In this document: one piece after another, positions 5,384 to 5,674 of the stretch
Position numbering within the stretch: position 1 is the stretch's first letter
Layout of the letters: each line of letters begins with the position of its first letter
Assembly (NCBI GenBank): GCA_004195335.1
Contig: SDWK01001005.1
Span: forward strand, 1 to 5,674
Direction: 5' to 3'
DNA length: 5,674 nt
Source of the DNA: Shewanella sp.
Lineage (GTDB): Bacteria; Pseudomonadota; Gammaproteobacteria; Enterobacterales; Shewanellaceae
Notes under the pieces: model-generated
Seen by the model: the letters and a program-made list of their open reading frames with translations, nothing else
What the model was told of the DNA's origin: nothing
The model's database searches: none
Made by a program: the position numbers and the translations under genes

Positions 5384-5527
5384 AATTATTGCCCATTAGG
5401 CCAAGTCGATGCATCTTAAAGCCTCGCAGGGGATAGCAGAGAAGAAGGGAAGACTGCAGATAGGGGGGCTCACTTTGCCTGATTTTTCCTAGGGAAACGG
5501 CTGGGTTTTAAGCTGGGACTCAGATGG
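5359..5527 (-). ncRNA. Possible small RNA of about 170 nt
   Basis: On the minus strand, TTGTAC (5561-5556) and TTTAAA (5538-5533) are 17 nt apart and could form a promoter starting near 5526. The orphan terminator at 5383-5359 lies about 165 nt downstream. No ORF with a ribosome site lies between. The predicted RNA has pyrimidine-rich stretches around 5420-5470. This is inferred only from the spacing of promoter and terminator; no known RNA family is recognised and the -10 box is weak. Confidence 0.22.
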
Positions 5528-5674
5528 ATTATTTTAAATAGATCAAAATAAATCTGTACAATATTTAATTCTCGGGTATTATTGCTCCCACTCTGCTGCT
5601 TAGAGTTATTAGTGAACATTAAAGTAAAAAGTAAAATCTTAGAATTTCTTCATTATTGTTGTTATCCTCAGTTT

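Larger units (their letters stand above)
5034..5674. other. 641-bp region without a credible protein gene
   Basis: Only tiny ORFs occur here and none has a convincing ribosome site. Nearest the exported-protein gene are two inverted repeats (5109-5134 and 5146-5166). Next come the palindrome GGATTAATCC (5187-5196) and an FNR/EtrA-type box (5197-5210), then a T7 run (5235-5241). A minus-strand terminator lies at 5359-5383, and an AT-rich stretch at about 5530-5570 contains a possible minus-strand promoter. A GTG-started frame opens at 5612 and is still open at the window end (21 codons); it may or may not be a gene start. The region is probably regulatory, with one possible small RNA. Confidence 0.6.

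Noticed and set aside
5363..5419. An 18-codon plus-strand ORF beginning MGRNFAP
   Set aside because: It has no ribosome binding site, and its start overlaps the stem of a hairpin better explained as a minus-strand terminator.
5640..5655. ATG with GAGGA upstream on the minus strand, giving MKKF then stop
   Set aside because: The four-codon frame ends at once and the following sequence has stops in that frame. It could be a leader peptide or a broken gene start, but there is no support for either.
5612..5674. A GTG-started frame open to the window end
   Set aside because: Twenty-one codons with only a weak AGAG upstream, and no typical N-terminal features. AT-rich sequence stays open by chance, so it is not called as a gene without the sequence beyond 5674.

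Overview
The window looks like chromosomal DNA from a gammaproteobacterium, most likely Shewanella or a close marine relative. This rests on protein style, moderate base composition, a perfect FNR/EtrA-type box and an old-yellow-enzyme gene next to its own TetR regulator. The genus call is inference. No mobile element, CRISPR array, tRNA or rRNA is visible. There are four convincing protein genes, and they occupy 230-5033 in the order + - + -.

Left part (1-1770). A noncoding leader with short repeats precedes a class III PLP-dependent aminotransferase of the glutamate-1-semialdehyde aminomutase (GSAM) fold (230-1558, +). It keeps the PLP residues but is probably not the housekeeping HemL. A strong 12-bp hairpin (1607-1634) separates it from the convergent next gene. 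Near-identical 20-bp direct repeats lie at and just beyond that gene's 3' end.

Middle part (1775-3544). This is a divergent regulatory module. A classical old-yellow-enzyme-family ene reductase (1775-2827, -) is read away from a 193-aa TetR-family regulator (2963-3544, +). Their 135-bp intergenic region holds three copies of an inverted repeat of the form TTGAAN6TTCAA, laid over the predicted promoters of both genes. The regulator has a cysteine cluster (C94, C97, C103) at the place where NemR carries its redox-sensing cysteine. The module therefore reads as a thiol- or electrophile-sensing repressor controlling an enzyme that reduces electrophiles, analogous to NemR/NemA but not evidently its direct orthologue.

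Right part (3545-5674). Two modest terminators separate the regulator from a convergent 445-aa exported protein of unknown function (3696-5033, -). That protein has a signal peptide, eight cysteines in the mature part, two hydrophobic small-residue-rich helical stretches and a C-terminal coiled coil. Upstream of it, 5034-5674 has no credible protein gene. It does hold a perfect FNR/EtrA-type box, inverted repeats, and a promoter-plus-terminator pair on the minus strand that could delimit a small RNA of about 170 nt.
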